From: Plantactinospora alkalitolerans
GTDB taxonomy: Bacteria; Actinomycetota; Actinomycetes; Mycobacteriales; Micromonosporaceae
Direction of reading: 5' to 3'
Assembly (NCBI RefSeq): GCF_015690345.1
Contig: NZ_JADPUN010000245.1
Location: forward strand, 1-36,962
DNA length: 36,962 bases
In this document: positions 17,107-26,079 of the stretch, one piece after another
How positions within the stretch are numbered: the stretch's first letter is position 1
Layout of the letters: the number at the start of each line of letters is the position of its first letter
The notes under the pieces: generated by a model
Database searches by the model: none
Seen by the model: the letters and a program-made list of their open reading frames with translations, nothing else
What the model was told of the DNA's origin: nothing
Made by a program: the position numbers and the translations under genes

Positions 17107-17815
<709 letters not shown>

Positions 17816-17826
<11 letters not shown>

Positions 17827-18604
17827 TCCACAGGTGCAGAACGGAACCGGGTCACACGACCACGGGACCGGTCCGCACGAGCACGCCGTCGACGAGGTGC
17901 CACACACCCATCCCGACCCCGGCGTCGACCCGCACGCGCCGCTGACCTCCCCCGTGCCCGGCACGACCCGACCGGTCCGGGTCGGCATCGGCGGCCCGGT
18001 CGGCTCGGGCAAGACGGCACTGGTCGCGGCGCTCTGCCGGGCGCTGGGCGACGAGCTTCGACTGGCCGTGGTCACCAACGACATCTACACCACCGAGGAC
18101 GCCGACTTCCTGCTCCGCAACGGCGTACTGCCAGCCGACCGGATCCGGGCGGTGGAGACCGGCTGCTGTCCGCACACCGCGATCCGGGACGACATCTCGG
18201 CCAATCTGGACGCGGTGGAGGACCTGGAGGTGAGTCTCGGCCCCCTCGACCTCGTCCTGGTGGAGAGCGGCGGCGACAACCTCACCGCCACCTTCAGCCG
18301 GGGACTGGTGGACCATCAGATCTTCGTGGTCGACGTGGCCGGCGGGGACAAGGTCCCCCGCAAGGGCGGTCCCGGGGTCACCTCCGCCGACCTGCTCGTG
18401 ATCAACAAGACCGACCTGGCCCCGCTGGTCGGCGCGGACCTGTCGGTGATGGCCCGGGACTCCGCCGCCCGCCGGGGCGACCTCCCCACCGTCTTCCTCT
18501 CCCTCGTCGACGACCCGGTGGCGGGGATGGTCGCGGACTGGGTCCGAGGACTGCTGCCCGCCCGGACCGATCGGCGGGGCGGGCCCGCGAAACTCGTACC
18601 CTGA
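17816..18604 (+). CDS. ureG: Urease accessory GTPase UreG with histidine-rich N-terminus
   Basis: UreG is a SIMIBI-class GTPase that delivers nickel to urease. The P-loop GGPVGSGKT is at about residues 59-67. Further signatures are [14 protein letters not shown], the nickel-binding Cys-Pro-His in [25 protein letters not shown] and the NKTDLAP base-recognition motif. About 50 N-terminal residues before the core are rich in histidine ([22 protein letters not shown]), a known variation thought to store nickel. No ureE is present here, and this stretch may replace its role. I choose TTG 17816 as start because GGGAGG lies nine bases upstream inside ureF; GTG 17834 is the alternative. It overlaps ureF by eleven bases and ureD by one. 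Confidence 0.95.
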
Positions 18605-19527
18605 TGCGGGCCCAGGCCCGGATCGTGGCCGTCGCCGACCCCGTCCGGGGTACCCGGCTGGCGGCGATGCGCGGCGAACCCCCGCTGCTGCCGCGACGCA
18701 CCTTTCCGTCCGATTCGGAGGGCGAGGTGCAACTGCACCTGGTCGGTGGGGCGGCCGGACCGCTCGGTGGCGACGACCTCCGGATCGAGATCGAGGTCGG
18801 CCCCGACGCCCGGCTCTGCGTACGGAGTGTCGCCGCGTCACTGGCGCTACCCGGGCCGGCGGGAGGCCAGTCCCGGCTGCACATCACCGCCCGGGTCGCG
18901 GCCGGCGGTCGGCTGCGCTGGCTCCCCGAGCCGTTGATCGGGGCGGCCGGCTGTGACCACCGCACGGTCACCAGCATCGCGCTCGCCGAGGGGGCCACCC
19001 TGCTGTGGCGTGAGGAGCTGGTCTGCGGCCGGTACGCAGAGCCGGTCGGCGACGTACGGATCGAGACGACGCTGCGGTACGGCGGCCGTACCCTGCTCCG
19101 CAACGATCTCGCGGTCGGGCCGCGCGCGTCCGGATGGTCCGGCCCGGCGGTGCTCGACGGCGCCCGCGCGGTCGGATCGCTCCTGGTGGTCGACCCTGCC
19201 TGGTCCGATGCGACGTCGCAGGAGCCGACCCGCTGCGTCTGGATGGCCGGGCCGGACGACGGCTCCGGACGGCCCGACTCGGCCGGCGGCCCGACCGGGG
19301 TGCGCAGGGCCGCGCCGGAACACTCCACGGCGGCCGTGCTGCCGCTGGCCGGTGGACCGGCGATGCTGGTCAATGCGGTCGGTGCCGATCCACGGGCGGT
19401 CCGCGCGCGGCTCGACCGGCTGTCCGTCCGCCGATACGTACCGGAACGGACGGCTCGGTTCCGGGCGATTCCGATCGCTCGGGTATCCCCAGCAGCGTCC
19501 TCCGCGACCGCCGGAGATGCGGAGTAA
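18604..19527 (+). CDS. ureD: Urease accessory protein UreD (UreH)
   Basis: This 307-residue protein is the UreD/UreH chaperone that binds apo-urease and channels nickel from UreG. Recognisable stretches are LHLVGGAAGPLGGDDLRIEIEVGPDARLCVRSVAASLALPG, GGRLRWLPEPLIGAAGCDHRT and LLWREELVCGR. The ATG start overlaps the ureG stop by one base (TGATG). It is the last gene of the urease operon. The 144 bases after it contain no clear terminator, so transcription may continue into the SCP2-domain gene. Confidence 0.93.
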   Translation: MRAQARIVAVADPVRGTRLAAMRGEPPLLPRRTFPSDSEGEVQLHLVGGAAGPLGGDDLRIEIEVGPDARLCVRSVAASLALPGPAGGQSRLHITARVAAGGRLRWLPEPLIGAAGCDHRTVTSIALAEGATLLWREELVCGRYAEPVGDVRIETTLRYGGRTLLRNDLAVGPRASGWSGPAVLDGARAVGSLLVVDPAWSDATSQEPTRCVWMAGPDDGSGRPDSAGGPTGVRRAAPEHSTAAVLPLAGGPAMLVNAVGADPRAVRARLDRLSVRRYVPERTARFRAIPIARVSPAASSATAGDAE

Positions 19528-19671
19528 CGCCCGTCGGCCCACCCGATCAGGGTGATGCGGACTGACCCGTAAGCGAGTCAAGCTGCACTTCTGGCAGTGC
19601 TCACCGGACTTCCGGCGGCGCTCGGTGCTCACCGGCGTCGGTCGGCCCTGCGGCGGCGAAAGGAAGGAAGG

Positions 19672-20055
19672 ATGACGGACCGGACGGCAGAGTACTTCGC
19701 TGGCCCGGCTCGGCGGCGAATGCACCTGCTGCCCAGCGGCTTCGCGGCGACCATTCGCCTTGACCTGCGCCGGCCGGATCGGATGGACCGTTGGTATCTC
19801 ACCTTGGGTGAGGACGAGTTCTCGTTCCGTCGGGATGGTGAGCGGGAGGCGGACCTGGTGATCGCCGCGGATGGTGAGGTCTTCGACCGGCTCGTGGCTG
19901 GAGAGGACCCGACAACGGCGGCCCTGCGTAACGAGATTACCTATCGTGGCCCACCGCTCATCATGATCTACTTCGAGCGCCTGCTACCCGGCCCGCCGGA
20001 CTCACATGGGCCCGAGCGGGTTCCCGGCAGAGGTGGCGGGGATCATGGACGCTGA
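19672..20055 (+). CDS. SCP2 sterol-binding domain-like protein
   Basis: The 127-residue product looks like a stand-alone SCP-2 domain. After an N-terminal beta region (MHLLPSGFAATIRLDLRRPDRMDRWYLTLGEDEFSFRRDG) comes the typical core EADLVIAADGEVFDRLVAGEDPTTAALRNEITYRGPPLIMIYFERLLPG. SCP-2 domains bind lipids in a hydrophobic tunnel. The start is ATG 19672 directly after the strong AAGGAAGGAAGG ribosome-binding site. The last eleven bases overlap the start of the glycosidase gene, so the two are coupled. The partner makes a role in carbohydrate or glycolipid handling possible, but nothing in the sequence proves it. Confidence 0.83.
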   Translation: MTDRTAEYFAGPARRRMHLLPSGFAATIRLDLRRPDRMDRWYLTLGEDEFSFRRDGEREADLVIAADGEVFDRLVAGEDPTTAALRNEITYRGPPLIMIYFERLLPGPPDSHGPERVPGRGGGDHGR

Positions 20056-22096
20056 CCAGGTCAGTATCCTGGAGGGCTTCACGTTCCTGGTCAGCGACAG
20101 AAACGGGGACGTCGATCCGGCCGCGAGGGATCCGGTCGGGCTGTATTACCTTGACACCCGCTTCCTCTCCAGATGGATCGTGACGATCGACGGGAAGCGG
20201 CTGACCCCGCTCTCCGTCGACGACCTGCAGTATTTCGAGGCGCGGTTCTTCCTGGTGCCCGGCCAGCCGACGCATTACGTCAACGCCACCCTCTCGGTGA
20301 TCCGGCATCGGTCGATCGTGAGCGGCCTCGACGAGGAGTTGCAGATTCTCAACCACAGCGGCGATCCGGCCGACCTGACGATCCGGCTGGATGCCGCGAG
20401 CGACTTCGCCGACCTCGACGACATCGGACGGCCCGCGGTGCGGAAGAAGGGTCGCTACCACCACGAGGTCGGGAACCACCATCTGCACCTCCGGTACAGC
20501 CGCGAGGGCTTCCACCGGGCGACGCTGATCCAGAGCACCGAGCCGGCAGAGGTCGACCGGGACGGGATGACGTTCGCCGTCCGGATCCCCCCAAATGGCA
20601 GCTGGGCTACCCGGCTGCGGGTGGCGACCGACATCAGCGCCCCGAGTGGCGACGAGGTCACCGGCGGCAGAATGCCCATGCTTCGGAAGCTGAAGGAGGG
20701 GGTGCGGGAGGATCTGGACCGGTGGATCGGTCGGGCACCTCGGTTGCAGTGCGACTTCGGCACGCTCACCGCGACCTACCGACGGAGTCTGATCGACCTG
20801 GCCGCACTGCGCAGTCCGTCGATCGAGGGCGGTGGCCAGCTACCGTGCGCGGGTCTGCCGTGGCTGAACACGCTGATCGGCCGGCAGAGCATCTTCATCA
20901 GCCTCCAGACGCTGCCGTTCCTGCCCGAGCTGGCCGCCACGACGCTGCGGACGCTGGCCGCCTATCAGGGAACGAAGCTCGACGACTTCCGAGAGGAGGA
21001 ACCCGGGAAGATCCTCCATCTGCTCCGCTGGAGCGAGAGCACGGCGTTCGAGGAGCGTCCCTACGCCCGCTACTTCGGCTCGGTCGACGCGACCCCGCTG
21101 TTCGTGGTGCTGCTCGACGAGTACGAGCGCTGGACCGGCGATGTGGAGCTGGTGCGCCGGTTGGAGAACGAAGCACGGCGGGCGCTCAACTGGCTCGACG
21201 AGTGGGGCGACCTGGCCGGCGACGGCTACCTGTGGTACCAGCGGCCGAGGGCGCCGGGTGAACAACCCAACCAGTCCTGGAAGGAGTCCGAACGGGCGAT
21301 CTGCTACGCCGACGGCCGCCTGCCCGGCTTCCCCCGGGCGACCTGCGAGGTCCAGGGCTACGCGTACGACGCGAAGATCCGCGGAGCCCGGCTCGCGCGT
21401 ACGTTCTGGGGCGATCCCGGGTACGCCGACCGGCTGGAGCACCAGGCGTACGCGCTGCGGGAGCGGTTCAACCGGGACTACTGGCTGCCGGACCGGCGGT
21501 ACTACGCGCTGGCCCGCGAGACCGACGGCAGCCGGGTGGACGCGCTCGCATCGAACCTGGGACACCTGTTGTGGAGTGGCATCGTCGACCCGGACCGGGC
21601 CGAGGCGCTCGTGGAACACCTGCTCGGACCCCGACTCTTCTCCGGCTGGGGCGTCCGCACCCTCGCCGCCGGCCAGTCGAACTTCAACCCCGTCGGCTAC
21701 CACATCGGCACCGTCTGGCCGTACGACAACTCGGTCATCGCGGAGGGAATGCGCCGGTACGGCTTCACGACCGAGGCGGGCACCGTGGCCCAGGCCATCT
21801 TCGAGGCCGGGGCGTATTTCAACGGGCGGCTACCGGAGGCGTTCGCCGGCTACGACCGGCAACTGACCACGTTCCCGGTCCGCTACCCCACCGCCTCCAG
21901 CCCTCAGGGGTGGTCAGCCGGGGCGATCCTGTCGTTGCTGCGTACCGTGCTCGGGCTCGAAACGTACGGTGACCACCTGGTCGTCAAGGCCGCGGTCCCG
22001 CCCCGGCTCGGCCAGATCGCGCTGCTCGGCATCTGTGGCCGATGGGGGATCGCCGACGCGCTCGGTCGCCCCAGCACGACCGCGTCAAACTGCTGA
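20045..22096 (+). CDS. Glycogen debranching-type glycosidase (amylo-alpha-1,6-glucosidase family)
   Basis: The 683-residue protein has the two-domain layout of bacterial amylo-alpha-1,6-glucosidase-like enzymes. The N-terminal beta-rich domain (about 1-260) begins SILEGFTFLVSDRNGDVDP and includes GLYYLDTRFLSRWIVTIDG, as in the GDE_N_bis family. The C-terminal (alpha/alpha)6 barrel carries LPCAGLPWLNTLIGRQSIFISLQTLPF, NQSWKESERAICYADG, CEVQGYAYDAKI and GYHIGTVWPYDNSVIAEGM. Related enzymes cleave alpha-1,6 branches or act on glucosylglycerate-like compounds; the substrate is not settled by sequence. I choose ATG 20045, with GGGG upstream, over ATG 20006, which has no binding site and would overlap the SCP2 gene more deeply. 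Confidence 0.88.
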   Translation: MDADQVSILEGFTFLVSDRNGDVDPAARDPVGLYYLDTRFLSRWIVTIDGKRLTPLSVDDLQYFEARFFLVPGQPTHYVNATLSVIRHRSIVSGLDEELQILNHSGDPADLTIRLDAASDFADLDDIGRPAVRKKGRYHHEVGNHHLHLRYSREGFHRATLIQSTEPAEVDRDGMTFAVRIPPNGSWATRLRVATDISAPSGDEVTGGRMPMLRKLKEGVREDLDRWIGRAPRLQCDFGTLTATYRRSLIDLAALRSPSIEGGGQLPCAGLPWLNTLIGRQSIFISLQTLPFLPELAATTLRTLAAYQGTKLDDFREEEPGKILHLLRWSESTAFEERPYARYFGSVDATPLFVVLLDEYERWTGDVELVRRLENEARRALNWLDEWGDLAGDGYLWYQRPRAPGEQPNQSWKESERAICYADGRLPGFPRATCEVQGYAYDAKIRGARLARTFWGDPGYADRLEHQAYALRERFNRDYWLPDRRYYALARETDGSRVDALASNLGHLLWSGIVDPDRAEALVEHLLGPRLFSGWGVRTLAAGQSNFNPVGYHIGTVWPYDNSVIAEGMRRYGFTTEAGTVAQAIFEAGAYFNGRLPEAFAGYDRQLTTFPVRYPTASSPQGWSAGAILSLLRTVLGLETYGDHLVVKAAVPPRLGQIALLGICGRWGIADALGRPSTTASNC

Positions 22097-22172
22097 CAGT
22101 CGCGATTGCGGCGGCGGGTTCGATGATGGTGTTGACGGGCGTGCGAGTCTCAGGTTCCGGTGCGACTACGGA

Positions 22173-23471
22173 TCAACCGGCCTGGGTGACGACGTCGTTG
22201 AGGATCTTCAGTACCTGGTCGGCGGTGCCGGGCGGCGACTCCACGTAGACGCCGACCTGCCAGTGCTTCGTCGCGTCGTTCGGGTCGGTGAAGAAGTGGC
22301 TCGCGTCCACCGTGTACAGGCCCTTGTCGTTGGCCTTGGTCTCCACGTAGTGGGTGCGTTGGCGGACCACCTTGGCCTTCTCCGGCTCGTCCAGCCACGT
22401 CTGGTTCATCGCCTTCTGCTCGGCGGGGGTGCAGGTGGTCGGGCACGGACGCAGCAGCACGTTCGCCCGCTGTCGGCTGCCGGGGTTGCCCTCGTCGATG
22501 CAGACCCACACCTTGCTGTCCGGAATCTTCGGCTGCCCGCCCATGCAGCCCCACGTCCCCGGGGTACGGAACGCGATCGGCCAGCCGGCGAACGCCATCG
22601 TGTACGTCTTCTCGCCGTCGGCGTAGGACCGGCCGAGTACGGTCACCGGCTTCGCCGGACGGAGGGTCGGCTCCCCCGCCCCGGGGGTGGGCTCGCCCGG
22701 ACCGCCGGACGGGTCGGTGCCGCTCGGCTCGGGGCTCGCCGACGGGTCCGGCAGGGACGGGGAGTCCTGCGGCGACGGGCGGCCCGTCGAGGTGGCAACC
22801 GGGTTCGAACCGGTGACGAGCCTGCTGATGGCAAACACTCCAAGCCCGACCATCAGGAGCAGGACGACACCTCCGGCGACCAGCGCCGTCTTCGCCCCGG
22901 TGGACATCCCCGAGCGCGGCGGGGGCGTGGCCGGGTAGCCAGGGCCGGAGGGGTAACCGGGGCCTGGCGGGTAGCCGGGGCCGGAAGGGTAGCCGGGGCC
23001 GGAAGGGTAGCCGGGAGCGGACGGATAGCCGGGGCCGGACGGGTAGCCGGGAGCGGCACCCGACGTCGGCGGAGCGAACGGTCCGCCGGGCAGCGATCCG
23101 GGAAGCGGTGCGCCGGGCGGCGTGCCGGTGATCGGCCCGCCGGGAAGTCCCGCCAGCAGCCGCTCCGCGCCGGGCTCACCGGGCTGCTGGTAGGTCGCCG
23201 CCCAGGGCCGGGGCCCGGACAGGTCGGCCCCGTGGACCGACAGTTCCCCGGCGTCCGGGGCGTAGCTGCTGTTGCCCACCGCCGCGCCGAACGCACCACG
23301 CAACTGCTGGTCCGCCGCCGCCGAGGCGGTCAGCACCACCACGCTCACCGGGGCGCCGGCCTGGTCGACACCGCCGTACAGCTCGGCCACCGCGTTCTGG
23401 CCGAGCAGACGCAGCTGGGTGTAGCGCTGGGACAGGAATTCGAGTGGGCCAGGGTCAGAGGGGTACGCCAC
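22173..23471 (-). CDS. Membrane protein with degenerate kinase N-lobe-like start and PGYPSG repeats
   Basis: The 432-residue protein starts (residues 16-47) RYTQLRLLGQNAVAELYGG, then VDQAGAPVSVVVL. This lines up with the beta1-beta3 strands of Ser/Thr protein kinases (RY-x4-LLG...Y...D-x-x-G-x-PV-V-V-L), but the glycine loop is lost and the catalytic VAVK lysine is valine. No C-lobe follows. Next come a Pro/Gly region with seven PGYPSG-type repeats (141-180), one transmembrane helix (195-217), a Ser/Pro-rich linker and an extracytoplasmic domain of ~150 residues with five or more cysteines (GTWGCMGG, VWVCIDEG, RPCPTTCTP). I choose GTG 23471; GTG 23516 is possible. The kinase link is inference from pattern only. 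It converges with the glycosidase gene. Confidence 0.75.
   Translation of the reverse strand: MAYPSDPGPLEFLSQRYTQLRLLGQNAVAELYGGVDQAGAPVSVVVLTASAAADQQLRGAFGAAVGNSSYAPDAGELSVHGADLSGPRPWAATYQQPGEPGAERLLAGLPGGPITGTPPGAPLPGSLPGGPFAPPTSGAAPGYPSGPGYPSAPGYPSGPGYPSGPGYPPGPGYPSGPGYPATPPPRSGMSTGAKTALVAGGVVLLLMVGLGVFAISRLVTGSNPVATSTGRPSPQDSPSLPDPSASPEPSGTDPSGGPGEPTPGAGEPTLRPAKPVTVLGRSYADGEKTYTMAFAGWPIAFRTPGTWGCMGGQPKIPDSKVWVCIDEGNPGSRQRANVLLRPCPTTCTPAEQKAMNQTWLDEPEKAKVVRQRTHYVETKANDKGLYTVDASHFFTDPNDATKHWQVGVYVESPPGTADQVLKILNDVVTQAG
22932..23051. repeat. 18-bp repeats coding for PGYPSG units
   Basis: About seven tandem 18-bp units with small differences encode the Pro-Gly-Tyr-Pro-Ser-Gly linker of the membrane protein at 22173-23471. 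Differences are mainly third-position changes and Ser/Pro/Ala swaps. Confidence 0.85.
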
Positions 23472-23593
23472 GATTCGTGACCCTATCGCTTCTCCTGGCG
23501 GATTGCCGTGCCCCACGGGCGGTGCTCACCACTGGTCGTGGACGCCTGGACATAGAGTTCTGTTGCTGGATCACGACGACGAGGAGCGCTGCG

Positions 23594-24664
23594 GTGGCGG
23601 TCAGAAGGGCCGAGGGGCATCGGCGCCTGCTGGAGCGGGTGCTGCGTGCCCAGCTGGAGAGCGACACCGAAACGTCCGCCCGGCTGGCCCGCGACGTGCT
23701 GCGGGTGCTACCGGAGCTGACCTGGTACGACGCCGCGCGCCGCCAGTGTGTGATCGCGAAAATCCTTGTCGTTCGCCTGACCGAGCGCCTCGCCGCGCAG
23801 CCGGAAATCCACCTACCCCCGCCGGGTACCACCCTGACCGAGGCCCTGTACGCGGAGGTGGAAGCCCTGCGGTCACACCGAGAGTCGGGCACCGGGCCCG
23901 GGGGGACGTACATGGCTGGGCACCAGGCCGGTTGGGAGAGGTTCCTGGACCGGCTGCGAAGCCGGGCCGATCACCTCGCGCGGCTGGGCGAAGACAGGGC
24001 CCGACCCGCTGTCGACGCCCAGCCCCCATCGGAGCGGGCACTCAACGAGGCTGCCGTTCGGCTGGTCGACGCCGCCGCCGCGCTGCCGTCCTGGCGCGGG
24101 CGAGTCACCAGCGTGCTCGTCCAGAGCCACGAAGACCTGACCCCGGTCAAACGTCCTCCATCGCCGCCACGGCCTCGGCAACGAAACCGGCGTGACAACG
24201 CGCACCTGCTGGCCGCAGAACTGCTGGCCGTCCTGCCCGGACCGCAGAACTTCCAGGCCGCTCGGGACTGCCTCACCGAGACCGGCGATCGGCTACGGGA
24301 GCTGCGGGTCCGGTTGGTCGAGCGTCGGGGTGGCGGGGGCACCACGGTGGACGACCGACGCTGGCTGAACTCGCTCGCGGCCGAGCTGCGCAGGCTGGCG
24401 GACATGGCCACCATCGGAAGTGGAGGCGAGGCGTTCGTGGCCGGTTACACGATGGCCGGTCACCTGTTCGCCGAGCGGCTACAGGCCCGCGCGGACGAGG
24501 TCGCCGCGCCGCAGAGGTGGATCGTCTGGCGCGCAGACCAGGACAGGTGGATGGACACGGTCGAGGTCGCCCAGACCGACTCCGAGGCTGACGCCAAGGC
24601 GGTGGTCGCCACGATGCGGCACCGTGGCGACGAGGGCAGGTACGAAATCTCCGACTGGAACTGA
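23594..24664 (+). CDS. Hypothetical helical protein, 356 residues
   Basis: I recognise no family. The start is GTG 23594, seven bases after GAGGAG; the frame is open further upstream but without a start site. The protein is rich in Arg, Ala, Leu and Glu and appears mostly helical, with no signal peptide or membrane segment. Two regions share a similar sequence: GGTYMAGHQAGWERFLDRLRSRADHLA near 110 and GEAFVAGYTMAGHLFAERLQARADEVA near 285. Both are preceded by helices containing L-x-x-L-R motifs, which points to an internal duplication. The C-terminal ~45 residues (QRWIVWRADQDRWMDTVEVAQTDSEADAKAVV) form a separate small alpha/beta element. The gene is divergent from the kinase-like membrane protein gene, 122 bases apart, and converges on a methyltransferase. 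Confidence 0.72.
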   Translation: MAVRRAEGHRRLLERVLRAQLESDTETSARLARDVLRVLPELTWYDAARRQCVIAKILVVRLTERLAAQPEIHLPPPGTTLTEALYAEVEALRSHRESGTGPGGTYMAGHQAGWERFLDRLRSRADHLARLGEDRARPAVDAQPPSERALNEAAVRLVDAAAALPSWRGRVTSVLVQSHEDLTPVKRPPSPPRPRQRNRRDNAHLLAAELLAVLPGPQNFQAARDCLTETGDRLRELRVRLVERRGGGGTTVDDRRWLNSLAAELRRLADMATIGSGGEAFVAGYTMAGHLFAERLQARADEVAAPQRWIVWRADQDRWMDTVEVAQTDSEADAKAVVATMRHRGDEGRYEISDWN

Positions 24665-24699
24665 CCGCCGGCAACTCGCCAACCGGAGTGCGGTGGATG

Positions 24700-25497
24700 T
24701 CAGGTTGTCTTGTGAGCGAGGGTCAGCTGAGTGAGGTATCGCTTGCTGACCTGGCCGTTGTGGTCGCGGTCGATGAGGCCGCCGATGCAGGACAGCAGCG
24801 CCTTGCGGTTCGCTTCCGGCAGCGAGCGGGTTGGGGAATAGGTCATCAGCACATCCAGGTAGCTGCGAGTGGTGTATGCCTGTTCCCATTCGTAGCGGCG
24901 GAACTGGGCCGGACCGAACCGCTGCGACCGGTCGAACTCGCTCGAATCGTCGGTGAGGTCGGCTGCGGGCGTCAGGCGGAGTCCCGGCGGTGTCTTCGGG
25001 TCGAAGCGTTCGTAGCAGTCCTGCACGTCGATGAAGAAGCGCTCTGTGCCGCCGGCGACGTGGTCGGAGTAGATCACTGCCAGGGTGCCACCTGGGCGCA
25101 GGATGTCCGCCGCTTTCTGGAAGCGGATGTCGGGATCGATCCAGTGGAACGCAGTCGCGGACACGACCAGATCGAACGGGAGTGCTGGTGGTGTCCAATC
25201 CTCGAACGGGGAGACCTCGATGGTGACGTTCGGGAAATCGCGGAGGTTGTGTCTGGCGACGGTTGCCATGTCTGGGCTGAGTTCGACGGCCACGATGGTG
25301 CAACCGAGCTGCGCGAGCGGCCGGGTGGCCTGACCGGTGCCGCAGCCGATTTCCAGCACGCGGGACTGCGGAGTCAGGCCGGCGAGCTGGGCCAGGTCGG
25401 CGAACAGTTGGTTCGGGTAGCCGGGGCGTGCCTGGTCGTAGAGTTCGGCATCCTGGCCGAAAGTGGCGCGCAGAAGCTCGCGGTCAGTGTCGGTCAC
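24700..25497 (-). CDS. Class I SAM-dependent methyltransferase
   Basis: This 265-residue protein has the Rossmann methyltransferase fold. Motif I is VLEIGCGTGQATRPLA at about residues 47-62, with the acidic residue after beta2 in VAVELSP. FDLVVSATAFHWID and ILRPGGTLAVIY follow as motifs for beta4 and beta5. The N-terminal FGQDAELYDQARPGYPNQLF is typical of small-molecule methyltransferases of the UbiE/Methyltransf_11 type. Start is GTG 25497, with no Shine-Dalgarno match. The acceptor substrate is unknown. Codon choice looks less strictly GC-ending than in the urease or aspS genes, which by eye suggests later acquisition. Confidence 0.88.
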   Translation of the reverse strand: MTDTDRELLRATFGQDAELYDQARPGYPNQLFADLAQLAGLTPQSRVLEIGCGTGQATRPLAQLGCTIVAVELSPDMATVARHNLRDFPNVTIEVSPFEDWTPPALPFDLVVSATAFHWIDPDIRFQKAADILRPGGTLAVIYSDHVAGGTERFFIDVQDCYERFDPKTPPGLRLTPAADLTDDSSEFDRSQRFGPAQFRRYEWEQAYTTRSYLDVLMTYSPTRSLPEANRKALLSCIGGLIDRDHNGQVSKRYLTQLTLAHKTT

Positions 25498-25574
25498 GGT
25501 GGGACGTTACCCATCAGGCGCTCCGATCCCCAAACGTGTACCTGGCGCGCCCGCCAATGAAATCGCGTCCGCGG

Positions 25575-25970
25575 CTACCTGGCCCTGACCGCGCCTACGA
25601 ACGAACGCCAAGCCACCGGCTCGAATGCCAACGTCGGACCGGTCGGGTCCTTCACGACGTGCAGAAGTTGCTCACGCATCACCTCGGCGCCGCCGATCGG
25701 CTGGTGCAGCACCCGCTCGTCAATGACAGCGGTGTACATCGGCGACTCGTCACGGGCGAGGATTTCCTGCCGAGCCAGCCGCACGGCCACCTGCCGCTCC
25801 ACCTGCTCGGCGCTGAGGAGCCCGCCGCTGGCGAGCAGCGCCCGCGCGTACGCCCCGGTCTGCAGTAGACGGGGGAACACCGACAGTTGGAAGGTCCGTA
25901 GGGCGATGGCCTCCTGCTCGAAGGTCGCCCACTGCCGGAACCACGGCAGGATCGGCCCCGGGCCGAGCAC
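25575..25970 (-). pseudogene. Remnant of a DUF5753 regulator fused in frame to the end of a DUF397 gene
   Basis: The frame begins without a helix-turn-helix. The visible text WFRQWATFEQEAIALRTFQ, FPRLLQTGAYARALL and TAVIDERVLHQPIGGAEVMREQLLH is the N-terminal half of DUF5753, the ligand domain of Scr1-type XRE regulators. It then jumps to KDPTGPTLAFEPVAWRSFVGAV, which is the conserved end of a DUF397 protein (usually RDSKDPxGPxLxFTPxxWxxFV). In intact loci a DUF397 gene follows the regulator gene. A deletion has apparently removed the second half of DUF5753 and the start of DUF397, joining them in frame. The 5' end with the DNA-binding domain is also missing. A SUKH-type gene starts divergently about 110 bases away. 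Confidence 0.75.
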
Positions 25971-26079
25971 CTGCTGGATCCGTTCCAGCAGGCCGCCGGT
26001 CTCGTCGCGAACCGGCGACTCCCGGGGGCGATCGTGCCGACGCCCGGGGATCGCGGTACGGCCGCACTATGGTGTCCCC

